NCBI RefSeq assembly: GCF_017355875.1
Contig: NZ_JAFEWC010000003.1
Span: forward strand, 377,001-441,000
Direction: 5' to 3'
DNA: 64,000 nucleotides
Source: Aridibaculum aurantiacum
GTDB lineage: Bacteria; Bacteroidota; Bacteroidia; Chitinophagales; Chitinophagaceae
Shown: positions 44,405-52,794 of the stretch, piece after piece
Layout of the letters: each line of letters begins with the position of its first letter
How positions within the stretch are numbered: the stretch's first letter is position 1
The notes under the pieces: model-generated
Told to the model about the DNA's origin: nothing
The model's database searches: none
What the model saw: only the letters and a program-made list of their open reading frames with translations
Position numbers and translations under genes: made by a program

Positions 44405-44605
44405 TTATGAACCTAGATTTTGATTCAAAAGTTCCAGTTCCGATTCAATATCTGTCCGTTGCGGACCTGCCTGTTTTATAATGGTTACTACCTTATCGGC
44501 AGAGAGGTTAGGATACTTTTTTACCAGGTCTTCAATAGCTGCCTCATCATGGCTATCTATTCTTGACGGATCTTTTTCTTCCATGTTGTTGTTTGTTTCT
44601 GACAT
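44405..44605 (-). CDS. Small soluble protein of unknown function
   Basis: 66 residues, acidic, with two predicted helices (EAAIEDLVKKYPNLSADKVV and DIESELELLNQNL). No family recognised. A terminator follows it. Confidence 0.55.
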   Translation of the reverse strand: MSETNNNMEEKDPSRIDSHDEAAIEDLVKKYPNLSADKVVTIIKQAGPQRTDIESELELLNQNLGS

Positions 44606-44699
44606 AGCAATGATTTTTCATCATCAGAATAAAAAACTATGCCTGTAAAACACTTCTTTGGAAAGAAAACCAACGATCAGTCCAGGTGCTGGAACGGTA

Positions 44700-45125
44700 T
44701 TATAAAGCCTCTACTACAGAAAGGTTGTTATCAGCTGCTTTCAATACAAGTGTCTCCTGTTCGTTCTTTATAGTCAGGTAAATATCATCAGTACCACGGG
44801 CAGACATCAGTATGGTTTCAGTAACACTGTAGTTCGTGAATTTCTTCGCCAGCAATCTTTTTACAGTGTTTGACACCTTTGCTAATGAAATGTGTTTGCT
44901 GGTGCCGATCAGTTCGCCGTCGTTGTTGTAGTAGGCAACCATGCGCTCATTTTGCTGTAGGAATGATACCTGTACATAATTAGCTTTTATTGTCCAGGCT
45001 ACATCTGTTGCGCCTTTGAATTCTGTGTTGAAAGCATTTTCAACCGGGCGGCTAACAAAGGGTGAATTAGCTGAAGCAAATAAAGCTGTGAAAGCAATTG
45101 CCAGGGTTAAGATCATCTTTTTCAT
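44700..45125 (-). CDS. Secreted PepSY-like (DUF2874-type) protein
   Basis: A 141-residue protein with signal peptide MKKMILTLAIAFTALFASA and a PepSY-like pattern (FNTEFKGATDVAWTIKANYV, ERMVAYYNNDGELIGTSKHI) of strands and one helix, as in DUF2874 domains. Periplasmic; function unknown. The ATG at 45125 is chosen: upstream codons to 45296 encode a polar stretch that would bury the signal peptide and overlap the region before the divergent glycosyltransferase. Confidence 0.72.
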   Translation of the reverse strand: MKKMILTLAIAFTALFASANSPFVSRPVENAFNTEFKGATDVAWTIKANYVQVSFLQQNERMVAYYNNDGELIGTSKHISLAKVSNTVKRLLAKKFTNYSVTETILMSARGTDDIYLTIKNEQETLVLKAADNNLSVVEAL

Positions 45126-45323
45126 AATGGTAATGTTTAAGTTTTGATTGGTTGTTTTGATTTGATAAACCAAAAGTACCCTCGCAGTCGGCGGTTGAAA
45201 ATTGATAGTGGAAGAACGCGGTTCATTAACTGACGAATGACGAAAATGGGCTGAGGAATGATCCTCTTCTTCCCCGTTCAGCAACCTGTTTTGCATGGCA
45301 CTATTGTTAGTCTTTTGTACAGC

Positions 45324-46469
45324 ATGTGGATGTATGTAGATGCCATACTATTACTGGGTACCTGGCTGGTTATTAGCTTTTACTTATTGATTAGCAGTAG
45401 CAGGATCAAGCGATTGAAGGATATTGATCCTGGCGGCTGTGCTTCTTTACCGTCAGTAGCTATCATAGTTCCTGTTCGTAATGAGGAAAAAAATCTTCAG
45501 CAGGCATTAAGCACTTTATGCCGGCTCAATTATCCTGGTTATAAAATAATAATGGTCAATGACCGGTCAACGGACGGGACAGCAGAAATAATTCAATCAT
45601 ATTGTGCACAGTTCAAACATGTAGAAGTCGTCAATATAGATCACCTTCCGGTAGGTTGGCTGGGTAAAAGCTATGCGCTGTACCAGGGGTATTTACAGTC
45701 AGATGCTGAGTGGTTGCTTTTTACAGATGCTGATGTTGAATTGAAGGAAGATGCATTACTAAAAGCTATTTCATTCTGCCGCCAAACAAAGGCTGATCAC
45801 TTAACCGTTTTGCCTGAAGTGCGCTCCGGCTCGGCATGGGTAAACTGCCTGCATTCATTTTTCCAGGTATTATTTCATCTCAGGTATAGGCCGTGGTCTG
45901 CGAGCAATCCACAGTCAACTGCATCATTAGGAATGGGTGCTTTTAACCTGGTAAGTAGAGAGGCTTACAAAACAATGGGAACACATGCGCACATTGCACT
46001 GCATCCCAATGATGATCTGAAATTAGGAGAGGCTGTAAAAGCTGCCGGTGCCCATCAGCAGGTGTTATATGGTAAAGATGCTGTGAAATATGAATGGTAT
46101 GAAACGGTTCATGCTTTTATAGAGGGACTAACAAAAAATGCATTCTCTTCCATGAACTATGATATTGGTAAAGTGGCTTTTAATATAGTGGGTACTATGT
46201 TATTTTTTGTGCTACCCATACCCATCTTCCTTTTATCTGCTGATCCATTACTGGTGCTCGTTTCTGTTGCTGTTTTATCTATTCAATCCCTTTTATTCAT
46301 TCGCTTTCGTGGGGCCAAAGGCAGATGGTGGTACGCGCTGCTTATTCCTTTTAGTGCCTGCGTGATGGCTTACATTTTAGCGCGTTCTGCTTTCCGCACA
46401 CTTCGCCACCAGGGCATTTATTGGAGTGACCGTTTTTACAAATTAAGCGAACTAAAGAGGTGTGATTGA
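45324..46469 (+). CDS. Family 2 glycosyltransferase, membrane-bound
   Basis: A protein of about 381 residues with an N-terminal membrane helix (DAILLLGTWLVISFYLLIS), a GT2 domain (VAIIVPVRNEEKNLQQAL, MVNDRSTDGTAEII, FTDADVELKEDAL, PNDDLKLGEAVKAAG) and three C-terminal membrane segments (about 290-372). It resembles carotenoid/hopanoid or lipid glycosyltransferases of this topology; the acceptor is unknown. ATG 45324 or 45330 is plausible; an upstream frame start at 45258 adds residues overlapping the divergent gene's upstream region. Confidence 0.82.
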   Translation: MWMYVDAILLLGTWLVISFYLLISSSRIKRLKDIDPGGCASLPSVAIIVPVRNEEKNLQQALSTLCRLNYPGYKIIMVNDRSTDGTAEIIQSYCAQFKHVEVVNIDHLPVGWLGKSYALYQGYLQSDAEWLLFTDADVELKEDALLKAISFCRQTKADHLTVLPEVRSGSAWVNCLHSFFQVLFHLRYRPWSASNPQSTASLGMGAFNLVSREAYKTMGTHAHIALHPNDDLKLGEAVKAAGAHQQVLYGKDAVKYEWYETVHAFIEGLTKNAFSSMNYDIGKVAFNIVGTMLFFVLPIPIFLLSADPLLVLVSVAVLSIQSLLFIRFRGAKGRWWYALLIPFSACVMAYILARSAFRTLRHQGIYWSDRFYKLSELKRCD

Positions 46470-46514
46470 TCAGCATTACCTCTTCTTTTGTATACGTTGT
46501 TTATCTTCATCAGT

Positions 46515-47090
46515 ATGGAGCAGCCTTTGTTTGAAGAAATAGTTTTTGAAAAGAAGGATTTCACATCAACCAGTTTTACTAAAGGAGACTATGAGTATTG
46601 CTCTTTTGCACATTGTGATCTTCAAAAAGTAGATCTTTCAGGCTGCAGGTTTATTGAATGCAGTTTTAACGATTGCAATCTTACATTGGCCTCCTTGCGC
46701 GACACATCAATGCAAGATGTAAAGTTTGTTGACTGTAAGATGCTGGGCCTCCAGTTCGATAGGTGCAACAAGTTTAACTGGAGCATTTCGTGTATAGGCT
46801 GTTCGCTTGATAATTCTGTGTTTTCTAAAATGGAATTGAAAAAAGCAAAATTCACAAACTGCCGGTTATTAGAAGTAGATTTTACAGCATGTGATCTGCG
46901 TGAGGCGGTGTTCGATGCATGTGATCTTAGCCGTGCAAATTTTGCTATGGCCAGTCTTGAAAAAGCTGACCTACGCACTTCATACCATTTCACTATTCAC
47001 CCTGAAGAGACACGGGTAAAGAAAGCTAAATTCTCTATAGATAATGTTGCGGGATTATTCACCAGGTACGATGTAATCATCGAAAGCTGA
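46515..47090 (+). CDS. Pentapeptide-repeat protein (Qnr/McbG-like architecture)
   Basis: A 191-residue right-handed beta-helix of pentapeptide repeats (CDLQKVDLSGCRFIECSFND and CDLREAVFDACDLSRANF), ending with the common cap IHPEETRVKKAKFS and GLFTRYDVII. Some relatives (Qnr, McbG, MfpA) mimic DNA and protect gyrase; whether this one does cannot be told. The repeats contain an unusual number of Cys. The ATG at 46515 starts MEQPLFEEIVFE. Confidence 0.85.
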   Translation: MEQPLFEEIVFEKKDFTSTSFTKGDYEYCSFAHCDLQKVDLSGCRFIECSFNDCNLTLASLRDTSMQDVKFVDCKMLGLQFDRCNKFNWSISCIGCSLDNSVFSKMELKKAKFTNCRLLEVDFTACDLREAVFDACDLSRANFAMASLEKADLRTSYHFTIHPEETRVKKAKFSIDNVAGLFTRYDVIIES

Positions 47091-47097
47091 ATGATGA

Positions 47098-47355
47098 CTA
47101 GCTAAACACATCTTCAAGAATGCGCTGCCCATCTTTTTGCCGCTTGATGCGCTTTTCTATTTTATTCAATACCTGCACAAAAGCAAAATAAAGCTCTTCC
47201 TTTTCTTCGTGCTTATAAGGCAATGTGTTGATGAGGATGAGTGTGATGTTCTCGAGGTATTTACGTCCTCCAGGCTTCCTGAAAAATTCTTCTGCAAAAG
47301 TGGTGTCACCTTTTGCAATCGTATTTACAATGAATTGTAGATCCTCGTTATGCAT
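47098..47355 (-). CDS. Small helical protein of unknown function
   Basis: 85 residues, soluble, mostly helical, with a basic segment (NKIEKRIKRQKDGQRIL). Family not recognised. Convergent with the pentapeptide-repeat gene (7-bp gap). A near -7 box GACCTTTG lies 5 bp upstream of the ATG. Confidence 0.6.
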   Translation of the reverse strand: MHNEDLQFIVNTIAKGDTTFAEEFFRKPGGRKYLENITLILINTLPYKHEEKEELYFAFVQVLNKIEKRIKRQKDGQRILEDVFS

Positions 47356-47436
47356 CTGCGCAAAGGTCAGTCGTATGGTTACATGAAGTTGTTATAGAAC
47401 AGTTGTATTGCCGCAGAAGGAGTGAGGTAAACACAA

Positions 47437-49332
47437 CTAATCCTGCCGGTGAAACTTTGGTAACAGAATATGAAAAGAAGCACCCTTGTTTTCTTCTGAT
47501 ACGGCATAGATGATGCCGTAATGGTTAGTGACCACTTTTTTGCAAAGCGCCAGGCCTATACCTGTGCCACTGTATTCGCTGCGGTTGTGTAACCGCTGGA
47601 AGATATTAAAGATCTGCTCTGCAAATTCCTGGCTAAATCCAATGCCGTTGTCTGCTACTATTATCTCGTAATATTCTACATCATGAAGTAGTTGCGGATG
47701 TTTGGCTAGTGTTTCTATACCAGCCACCTTGCCTGTTACTTTTACTTCCGGTGCTATGCCAGGCTTCGAAAATTTAAGGGCATTATTCAGCAGGTTGTAA
47801 AATAGCTGGTGCATCTGTACAGGTATGGCGCGTAGTACAGGTAAATCACCTACTTCTATAACTGCATTTTTCTGGCTTACCACAAGTTCCAGGTCTACCA
47901 GGGCACGCGCTACAATTTCATTAAGATCAATTTCCTGTAATTGCTCCTCTTTACTCATCTGCGTAAAGTTGAGCAGCTCCTGGAGCAGTGTACTCATTCG
48001 GAGTGCAGTAGCATTTATCTTTTCCAATTGTCTTGCTGCAGCTGCATCCATTGATAAGTTGGTGCTTTGCAAAATATCACTGAACATCCTGATCTTACGC
48101 AATGGCTCCTGCAGGTCGTGGCTGGTAACATATACAAACTGTTCCAGTTCGCTATTACTTTTTTCCAGCTCAAATGTTCGTTCTTTTATCCGCCTCTCCA
48201 GCTCTTCTGCAAAAGCTTTCTGTTCATGTATATCGGTATTGGTACCTATCCACATGGTTACTTTTCCTGCAGCATCTTTTTTGGCTACACCACGCACCAG
48301 GTGCCACCTGTATTCATTGTTGTATTGCTGTATCCTTTGCTCAAACTGGAAGTCGGTGCCGGTATCAATAGCGTGTTGCCACACTTCCCTGTTCTGCTCT
48401 GCATCATCAGGATGAATGCTGCTTATCCAACCCCAGCCTTTTAGTTCTTCCATTGTTTTACCAGTATAGGTAGTCCAATGTTGGTTGAAGAAATTGAGGT
48501 CACCATTTGCATCTGCTGTCCATACTTTTTGCGGCATGGCTTCAGCCATAAAACGAAACAGTGCTTCACTTTCTACCAGTGCTGCTTCTTTCTTTTTTTG
48601 CTCAGTAATATCATTTAGCAGGATGATGTTAAGTGCTTTGCCTTCTTCATTTTTTACCTCGGCTATATTCAGCTCAAGGTAAAGGTTGTGTGCCTGCACC
48701 ACCTTAGTGGCATTTGCACCTAATGACAGTTTTAGTTGCTGGAGCGAAAGGTTAGGAAAAAGGTCAGTAAGTGCAGGGTGCTTCTGGTGATCAACAGAGA
48801 AGATCTCACGTGCCTTTAGGTTGAAGGCAATGATGTTTTGGTTTTCATCTACCAGTAATGCACCTACAGGCGCCTGTTCCAGGAAAATCCCAAAATCCTC
48901 CACTTTTACTGCACTTGATGCAATAGATGCAACAGGCGCAGGGTTGATATTTATTTTACTGAAACTCCTGCGTTGCCTGGTGCGCAATGCTGCCTGCTTG
49001 CATGCGCTGGCTATGTCAAGATTGGGAGTATATGCAATGCACAAACTATTTTTTCCAACAAAGGGAGCAAACTGAAGCGCTTGCTTCACCCTGGCAAATT
49101 GAGCAGGCATTGCAAGCACAATAACAGAGATATGCTTATCTGCGCCATTGATAGCTTGTACCAGTTTTATTGGCTGGTTGTGAGCCGGTCCAATAATAAC
49201 CAGTTCGGCAGAAGAAAGATGAGCTACCAGGTCTTGCTCGTTTACCTGTACAAGTGAAAAACTATCTGCTTCCAGCTTTTGCTGAACAGGAAGCAGGATT
49301 TCATTTAGATCGATATGTAGAGCCTGGAACAA
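47437..49332 (-). CDS. PAS-domain sensor histidine kinase
   Basis: A 631-residue soluble kinase. The first ~130 residues resemble a receiver-like fold without a phosphoacceptor Asp; two PAS domains follow (about 145-255 and 258-380, the second with a PAC motif IHPDDAEQNREVWQHAID), then HisKA (YVTSHDLQEPLRKIRMFSDI) and HATPase_c (FYNLLNNALKFSKP, IIVADNGIGFSQEF, GTGIGLALCKKVV). Signal unknown. It follows acyl-CoA dehydrogenase and a stand-alone receiver gene on the same strand (18- and 56-bp gaps), suggesting one operon. Confidence 0.9.
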   Translation of the reverse strand: MFQALHIDLNEILLPVQQKLEADSFSLVQVNEQDLVAHLSSAELVIIGPAHNQPIKLVQAINGADKHISVIVLAMPAQFARVKQALQFAPFVGKNSLCIAYTPNLDIASACKQAALRTRQRRSFSKININPAPVASIASSAVKVEDFGIFLEQAPVGALLVDENQNIIAFNLKAREIFSVDHQKHPALTDLFPNLSLQQLKLSLGANATKVVQAHNLYLELNIAEVKNEEGKALNIILLNDITEQKKKEAALVESEALFRFMAEAMPQKVWTADANGDLNFFNQHWTTYTGKTMEELKGWGWISSIHPDDAEQNREVWQHAIDTGTDFQFEQRIQQYNNEYRWHLVRGVAKKDAAGKVTMWIGTNTDIHEQKAFAEELERRIKERTFELEKSNSELEQFVYVTSHDLQEPLRKIRMFSDILQSTNLSMDAAAARQLEKINATALRMSTLLQELLNFTQMSKEEQLQEIDLNEIVARALVDLELVVSQKNAVIEVGDLPVLRAIPVQMHQLFYNLLNNALKFSKPGIAPEVKVTGKVAGIETLAKHPQLLHDVEYYEIIVADNGIGFSQEFAEQIFNIFQRLHNRSEYSGTGIGLALCKKVVTNHYGIIYAVSEENKGASFHILLPKFHRQD

Positions 49333-49350
49333 GTTAGTTTGGTTGGAATA

Positions 49351-50508
49351 TTAATCTGATAAAATAGGCTGATCGAGCAGTGCCCGCCCAAGCCATGTAT
49401 ACAAGAGATCTGTGGTAGGCGACATGATGTGTGCAGCCCTTGCATCGCGCAGGTACATACCCAGCAAGCCATTTTCACGGTATCCAATTCCACCGGCAAG
49501 TGTCATCACTTCATTCACTACATCTACTGTACAATGTGCTACTTCAGCCTTGGCAGCCAGTATGGAAGTAATAGCTGCGGGATCGTTATTGTCTCCTAGA
49601 TGCGCTGCATGGTATATCAGCCTGCGGGTTCGTTCTACATTAGACCACAACATGCCAATGCGGTGCTGTAGCAGCGAGACTTGTGCAAGATTGGTTCCGT
49701 TGTGCAGGTAAGTTCTTCTAAGTAATGTGTTCTTGCCTTCCTGCAGTGCAGCTTCTGCGATGCCAAGGTAAGTGCCAGCCATTGCCATTAAAAAATAAGG
49801 AGCTACTACATTGAAAATATACCACAGCTGGTCGCCCTTCTCGCCTAGTATATGTTTATCAGAAATATGAATATTGTTGAAATGAACAGCACGCGAAGAA
49901 TTTCCTCTCATGCCCAGCCCATTCCATTCATCACCCCATTCCATGCCTTTGGTATTTGCATCAAGAAGAATGCAAGAGAATTGTTCGGCACTTGCATCTT
50001 CGCTGGCGCCAAGAGTTGAGGCTACATACGAGTCGGCATAGCCACCATTGGTAACAAATGTTTTGCTGCCATTAACCTGGAATTCTTCTGGCGTAATGGG
50101 CAGTAAAGATGTTTGCGGGAAATAAAAGTGAGCTCCTGTTCCTGGCTCGCTTAGTGCTAGTGTGGTGATGTGTTTACCCTGTGCTATTGGCTCCAGGTAA
50201 TTTGCCTGCTGCCATTGAGTTGCTTTAGATGCAATAACTGCAGTGCCTACGCAATGCATACCGAAGCATAACCCAGCAGAAGAATAACCTTTACCTAGTT
50301 CTTCACATACTCTTACAAGAGCGAATAAGCCTCCACCTAAACCTCCATTAGCTTTTGGTACGGTTAGGCCGGTAAGTTTAGAGTCTTTAAGAGCCTGCAT
50401 GGTCTGCACCATCCACTGCCCCTTTTTATCTGCCTCTATTGCTTCTTTTGAAGCAACATCATTGGCTATAGTTTGTGCTAAATGAACAAGATGATCCAGT
50501 TGGGGCAT
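49351..50508 (-). CDS. Acyl-CoA dehydrogenase family flavoprotein
   Basis: A 385-residue ACAD-family enzyme using FAD. The N-terminal helical domain, a beta-domain region (LALSEPGTGAHFYFPQTSLL, NGSKTFVTNGGYADSYVAST) and a C-terminal helical domain (VMTLAGGIGYRENGLLGMYL) are recognisable. The substrate is unknown; the C-terminus (RDARAAHIMSPTTDLLYTWL) is unlike that of short-chain acyl-CoA dehydrogenases, so a monooxygenase-like or other ACAD subgroup is possible. Lies between a receiver gene and a histidine kinase gene. Confidence 0.85.
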   Translation of the reverse strand: MPQLDHLVHLAQTIANDVASKEAIEADKKGQWMVQTMQALKDSKLTGLTVPKANGGLGGGLFALVRVCEELGKGYSSAGLCFGMHCVGTAVIASKATQWQQANYLEPIAQGKHITTLALSEPGTGAHFYFPQTSLLPITPEEFQVNGSKTFVTNGGYADSYVASTLGASEDASAEQFSCILLDANTKGMEWGDEWNGLGMRGNSSRAVHFNNIHISDKHILGEKGDQLWYIFNVVAPYFLMAMAGTYLGIAEAALQEGKNTLLRRTYLHNGTNLAQVSLLQHRIGMLWSNVERTRRLIYHAAHLGDNNDPAAITSILAAKAEVAHCTVDVVNEVMTLAGGIGYRENGLLGMYLRDARAAHIMSPTTDLLYTWLGRALLDQPILSD

Positions 50509-50564
50509 GCTGAATTTTGTTTAGCTGCAAAAATGAGTGATTTGTGTAAATCCGAAGGAAATTC

Positions 50565-50975
50565 CTAAGCGGCACGATTACACAACGATGCCATCTCTTT
50601 TGCAATATGAACCAGCTCAGCAAAATTGGTAGGCTTCACTTTATAATCAAGTGCGCCTTTTTGCAAGCATTCATTTACAAAAAGAGGATTGTTGGAAGTG
50701 CTTAATATAACCTTAGGAATAGAGGAATAACGTTCGTTGGGCATAAGCCGTTGAATAACCTGTGCACCATTTAGCTCGGGCATATTGTAATCAAGCAGTA
50801 TCAAACAAGGAAGATTCTGTTCATTAGAATTTTCAAGGTATTCAACTGCTTCCATGCCGTCTCTTACCATGCGAAGCTCAAGGGTCGGGTCTGCTTTTGA
50901 AAATGCAAAAGCAATAAGTTCCTGGTCATCCAGGTCATCTTCGGCAATAAGAATGATCTTTGTACAGGTGGGCAT
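50565..50975 (-). CDS. Single-domain response regulator
   Basis: A 136-residue receiver domain with no output domain. Phosphoacceptor D62 (ILLDYNMPELNG), acidic pocket D13/D14, Thr/Ser at about 92-93 and K114 (YKVKPTNF) are present. Similar stand-alone receivers in Bacteroidota (Rcp1-like) act with PAS kinases; the histidine kinase two genes downstream is the obvious candidate. A TACTTTTG box lies 7 bp upstream of the start. Confidence 0.92.
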   Translation of the reverse strand: MPTCTKIILIAEDDLDDQELIAFAFSKADPTLELRMVRDGMEAVEYLENSNEQNLPCLILLDYNMPELNGAQVIQRLMPNERYSSIPKVILSTSNNPLFVNECLQKGALDYKVKPTNFAELVHIAKEMASLCNRAA

Positions 50976-50982
50976 AGAAATA

Positions 50983-50990
50983 CAAAAGTA
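50983..50990 (-). promoter_or_regulatory. TAnnTTTG -7 element of the response-regulator operon
   Basis: TACTTTTG on the minus strand, 7 bp before the response-regulator ATG. No matching -33 box at the ideal distance. Confidence 0.4.
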
Positions 50991-51071
50991 GCATTGCTAG
51001 CCGTACATACCTGTTTAAGCCACTTATATTCCTGTTATTGTTTTACCAGATTACCTTAATTTTTTTTAAGG

Positions 51072-51293
51072 TTAGCTTGCTACAGGTATTGCATTGAAAC
51101 CAGCATCCTGGATAATGGTCTCTACTTCTTCAGAACTTAAGCTGTTTGTCTCAATGGTCAGGATCTTTTGCGGGTTGTCTACGTCAATATGCCAATGGTC
51201 AATGTCCTGTTCCTGTTCCAGCTTATCAAGATGTGGTTTTACCTGTCCTACGCAGCCCATGCAGTTGATGTTTGTTTTATAAGTGTACTTCAT
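51072..51293 (-). CDS. Heavy-metal-associated (HMA) domain protein
   Basis: A 73-residue HMA-fold protein with the metal site CxxC at C11/C14 (NINCMGCVGQVKPHL). Probably a cytosolic copper chaperone, but no copper ATPase is nearby. Divergent from the DUF389 gene. Confidence 0.85.
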   Translation of the reverse strand: MKYTYKTNINCMGCVGQVKPHLDKLEQEQDIDHWHIDVDNPQKILTIETNSLSSEEVETIIQDAGFNAIPVAS

Positions 51294-51414
51294 GGCAAAT
51301 TGTTTTCTATTAAGGTCTCAACTTTTGTGCCTTCCCTTGTTTTGATTGATGCAGTTGATAAAGCCCGTTCCAATGGTTTTGTTTTTGAAGCAATCAGGTA
51401 AATCAACTATAGCT

Positions 51415-52677
51415 ATGCGTCCACTCTTTGTCCAGGTAAATGAAGGAAACGGGAAAAAGGTTATGTCTATAGCGGACTCTGTAGATGCAAAAAATATCTC
51501 ATCCTGGCGTGCATCTGGTTCTTCTAAACCAATGGATGTGGTGGTGGCTTATGTATCTAATAAGAATGTCGAAAAATTTATAGCTGATGTAAGCGAGATA
51601 GAGGAGGCGCAGATCACTTTGTTTCCGCAGGGCGTAATGGCTATGTATCCTCCTGCCAATGATGCCCCGCAACAGGTGACGAACATAGAAAACAGGAGCC
51701 CGATCGAGATCTTCATGGCAGGCCTGCAGAGCATTGGCTCGTGGAAAGGCTTCATCAGCTACTGCATCATTGCGGGTATAGTGGTTTGGATAGGATTATT
51801 TACCAATACTTCTTACTTATTAGTGGGCGCCATGCTAATAGCACCTTTTGCAGGTCCTGCCATGAATGCTGCCATTGCTACATCGCGAGGAGATATGTTG
51901 CTGCTACGGCGGTCAATGCTGCGCTATGCTATTGCCATTGTTCTTACAGTTTGTTCGTGTTTCCTGCTAAGCCTGTTACTGCAGCAAGAAGTAGCTACAA
52001 CTATGATGGTAGAACGAAGCCAGGTTTCTTCTGTAGCAGTGCTGCTGGCACTTGCTGCGGGTGCTGCCGGTGCCATCAATTTAATACAAAGCGAACGTGA
52101 TAGCCTTGTATCGGGTGCTGCTACAGGTATGTTGGTAGCTGCATCGCTTGCGCCACCAGCAGGTGTGGTGGGTATGGCAATGGCTATAGGCGAATGGAAC
52201 CTGGTGAAAAGCGGCATATTCCTGCTGGTGCTCCAGTTGCTTGGGATGAACCTTACCGGTAGTATCATTTTCCGCTTGGCTGGATTACGGCCCAAAGGAG
52301 CACGTTTTCCACGTGGTAATAAAATGGTAGTAGCAGCCAGCATGGCTGTTACTTTGGTTTTGTTTGCTGGTGTGCTGGCGTGGCAGTTCTCTACACCGCT
52401 AGAGCTGGAACGCAGCAGTACATCAAAGAGGGCAGAGGCTGAGATACAAAAAACAGTGAATGCGTATAAAGGCGTTGGGCTGGTAGAAGCCAGTGCGCGT
52501 TTTACACGAGCCAATATTCCTGGAAAGAATACGCTGCTGTGCATTATTTACGTTCAGCAAATGCAGCCTGGCCTTTCAACTGAACAAATAAAGCAAGAGC
52601 TGCAGGCAAGGATCATACATACAGTAAAAAGCAAGTTTAAAAATGTAGACCCGGTGGTGAACATCGTTGTGCTTTGA
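51415..52677 (+). CDS. DUF389/TIGR00341 membrane protein
   Basis: A 420-residue protein: a soluble N-terminal domain (about 1-95), then six or so membrane segments (TSYLLVGAMLIAPFAGPAMN, IVLTVCSCFLLSLLL, AGAAGAINLI, GMLVAASLAPPAGVVGMAMA, FLLVLQLLGMNLTGS, VVAASMAVTLVLFAGVLAW) and a periplasmic or cytosolic tail. The LIAPFAGP and SLAPPAG turns are typical of DUF389. Function unknown. ATG 51415 is preferred to 51346. Confidence 0.85.
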   Translation: MRPLFVQVNEGNGKKVMSIADSVDAKNISSWRASGSSKPMDVVVAYVSNKNVEKFIADVSEIEEAQITLFPQGVMAMYPPANDAPQQVTNIENRSPIEIFMAGLQSIGSWKGFISYCIIAGIVVWIGLFTNTSYLLVGAMLIAPFAGPAMNAAIATSRGDMLLLRRSMLRYAIAIVLTVCSCFLLSLLLQQEVATTMMVERSQVSSVAVLLALAAGAAGAINLIQSERDSLVSGAATGMLVAASLAPPAGVVGMAMAIGEWNLVKSGIFLLVLQLLGMNLTGSIIFRLAGLRPKGARFPRGNKMVVAASMAVTLVLFAGVLAWQFSTPLELERSSTSKRAEAEIQKTVNAYKGVGLVEASARFTRANIPGKNTLLCIIYVQQMQPGLSTEQIKQELQARIIHTVKSKFKNVDPVVNIVVL

Positions 52678-52767
52678 TTGCTTTTTTCTGCAGCCTAAGT
52701 AATCATTCCATCCCGCTTTAGCATAGCCTGAACACTTCATCAGAGGCAGCATGTAAATAGTATCATA

Positions 52768-52775
52768 TACCTTTG
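52768..52775 (+). promoter_or_regulatory. TAnnTTTG -7 element of the M3 peptidase gene
   Basis: TACCTTTG 19 bp before the ATG at 52795. No clear -33 TTG. Confidence 0.4.
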
Positions 52776-52794
52776 CTTTTCCTAAAAAGTTCCT

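Noticed and set aside
45126-45296. Longer N-terminus of the PepSY-like protein
   Set aside because: The extra 57 residues are polar and would bury a clean signal peptide starting at 45125.
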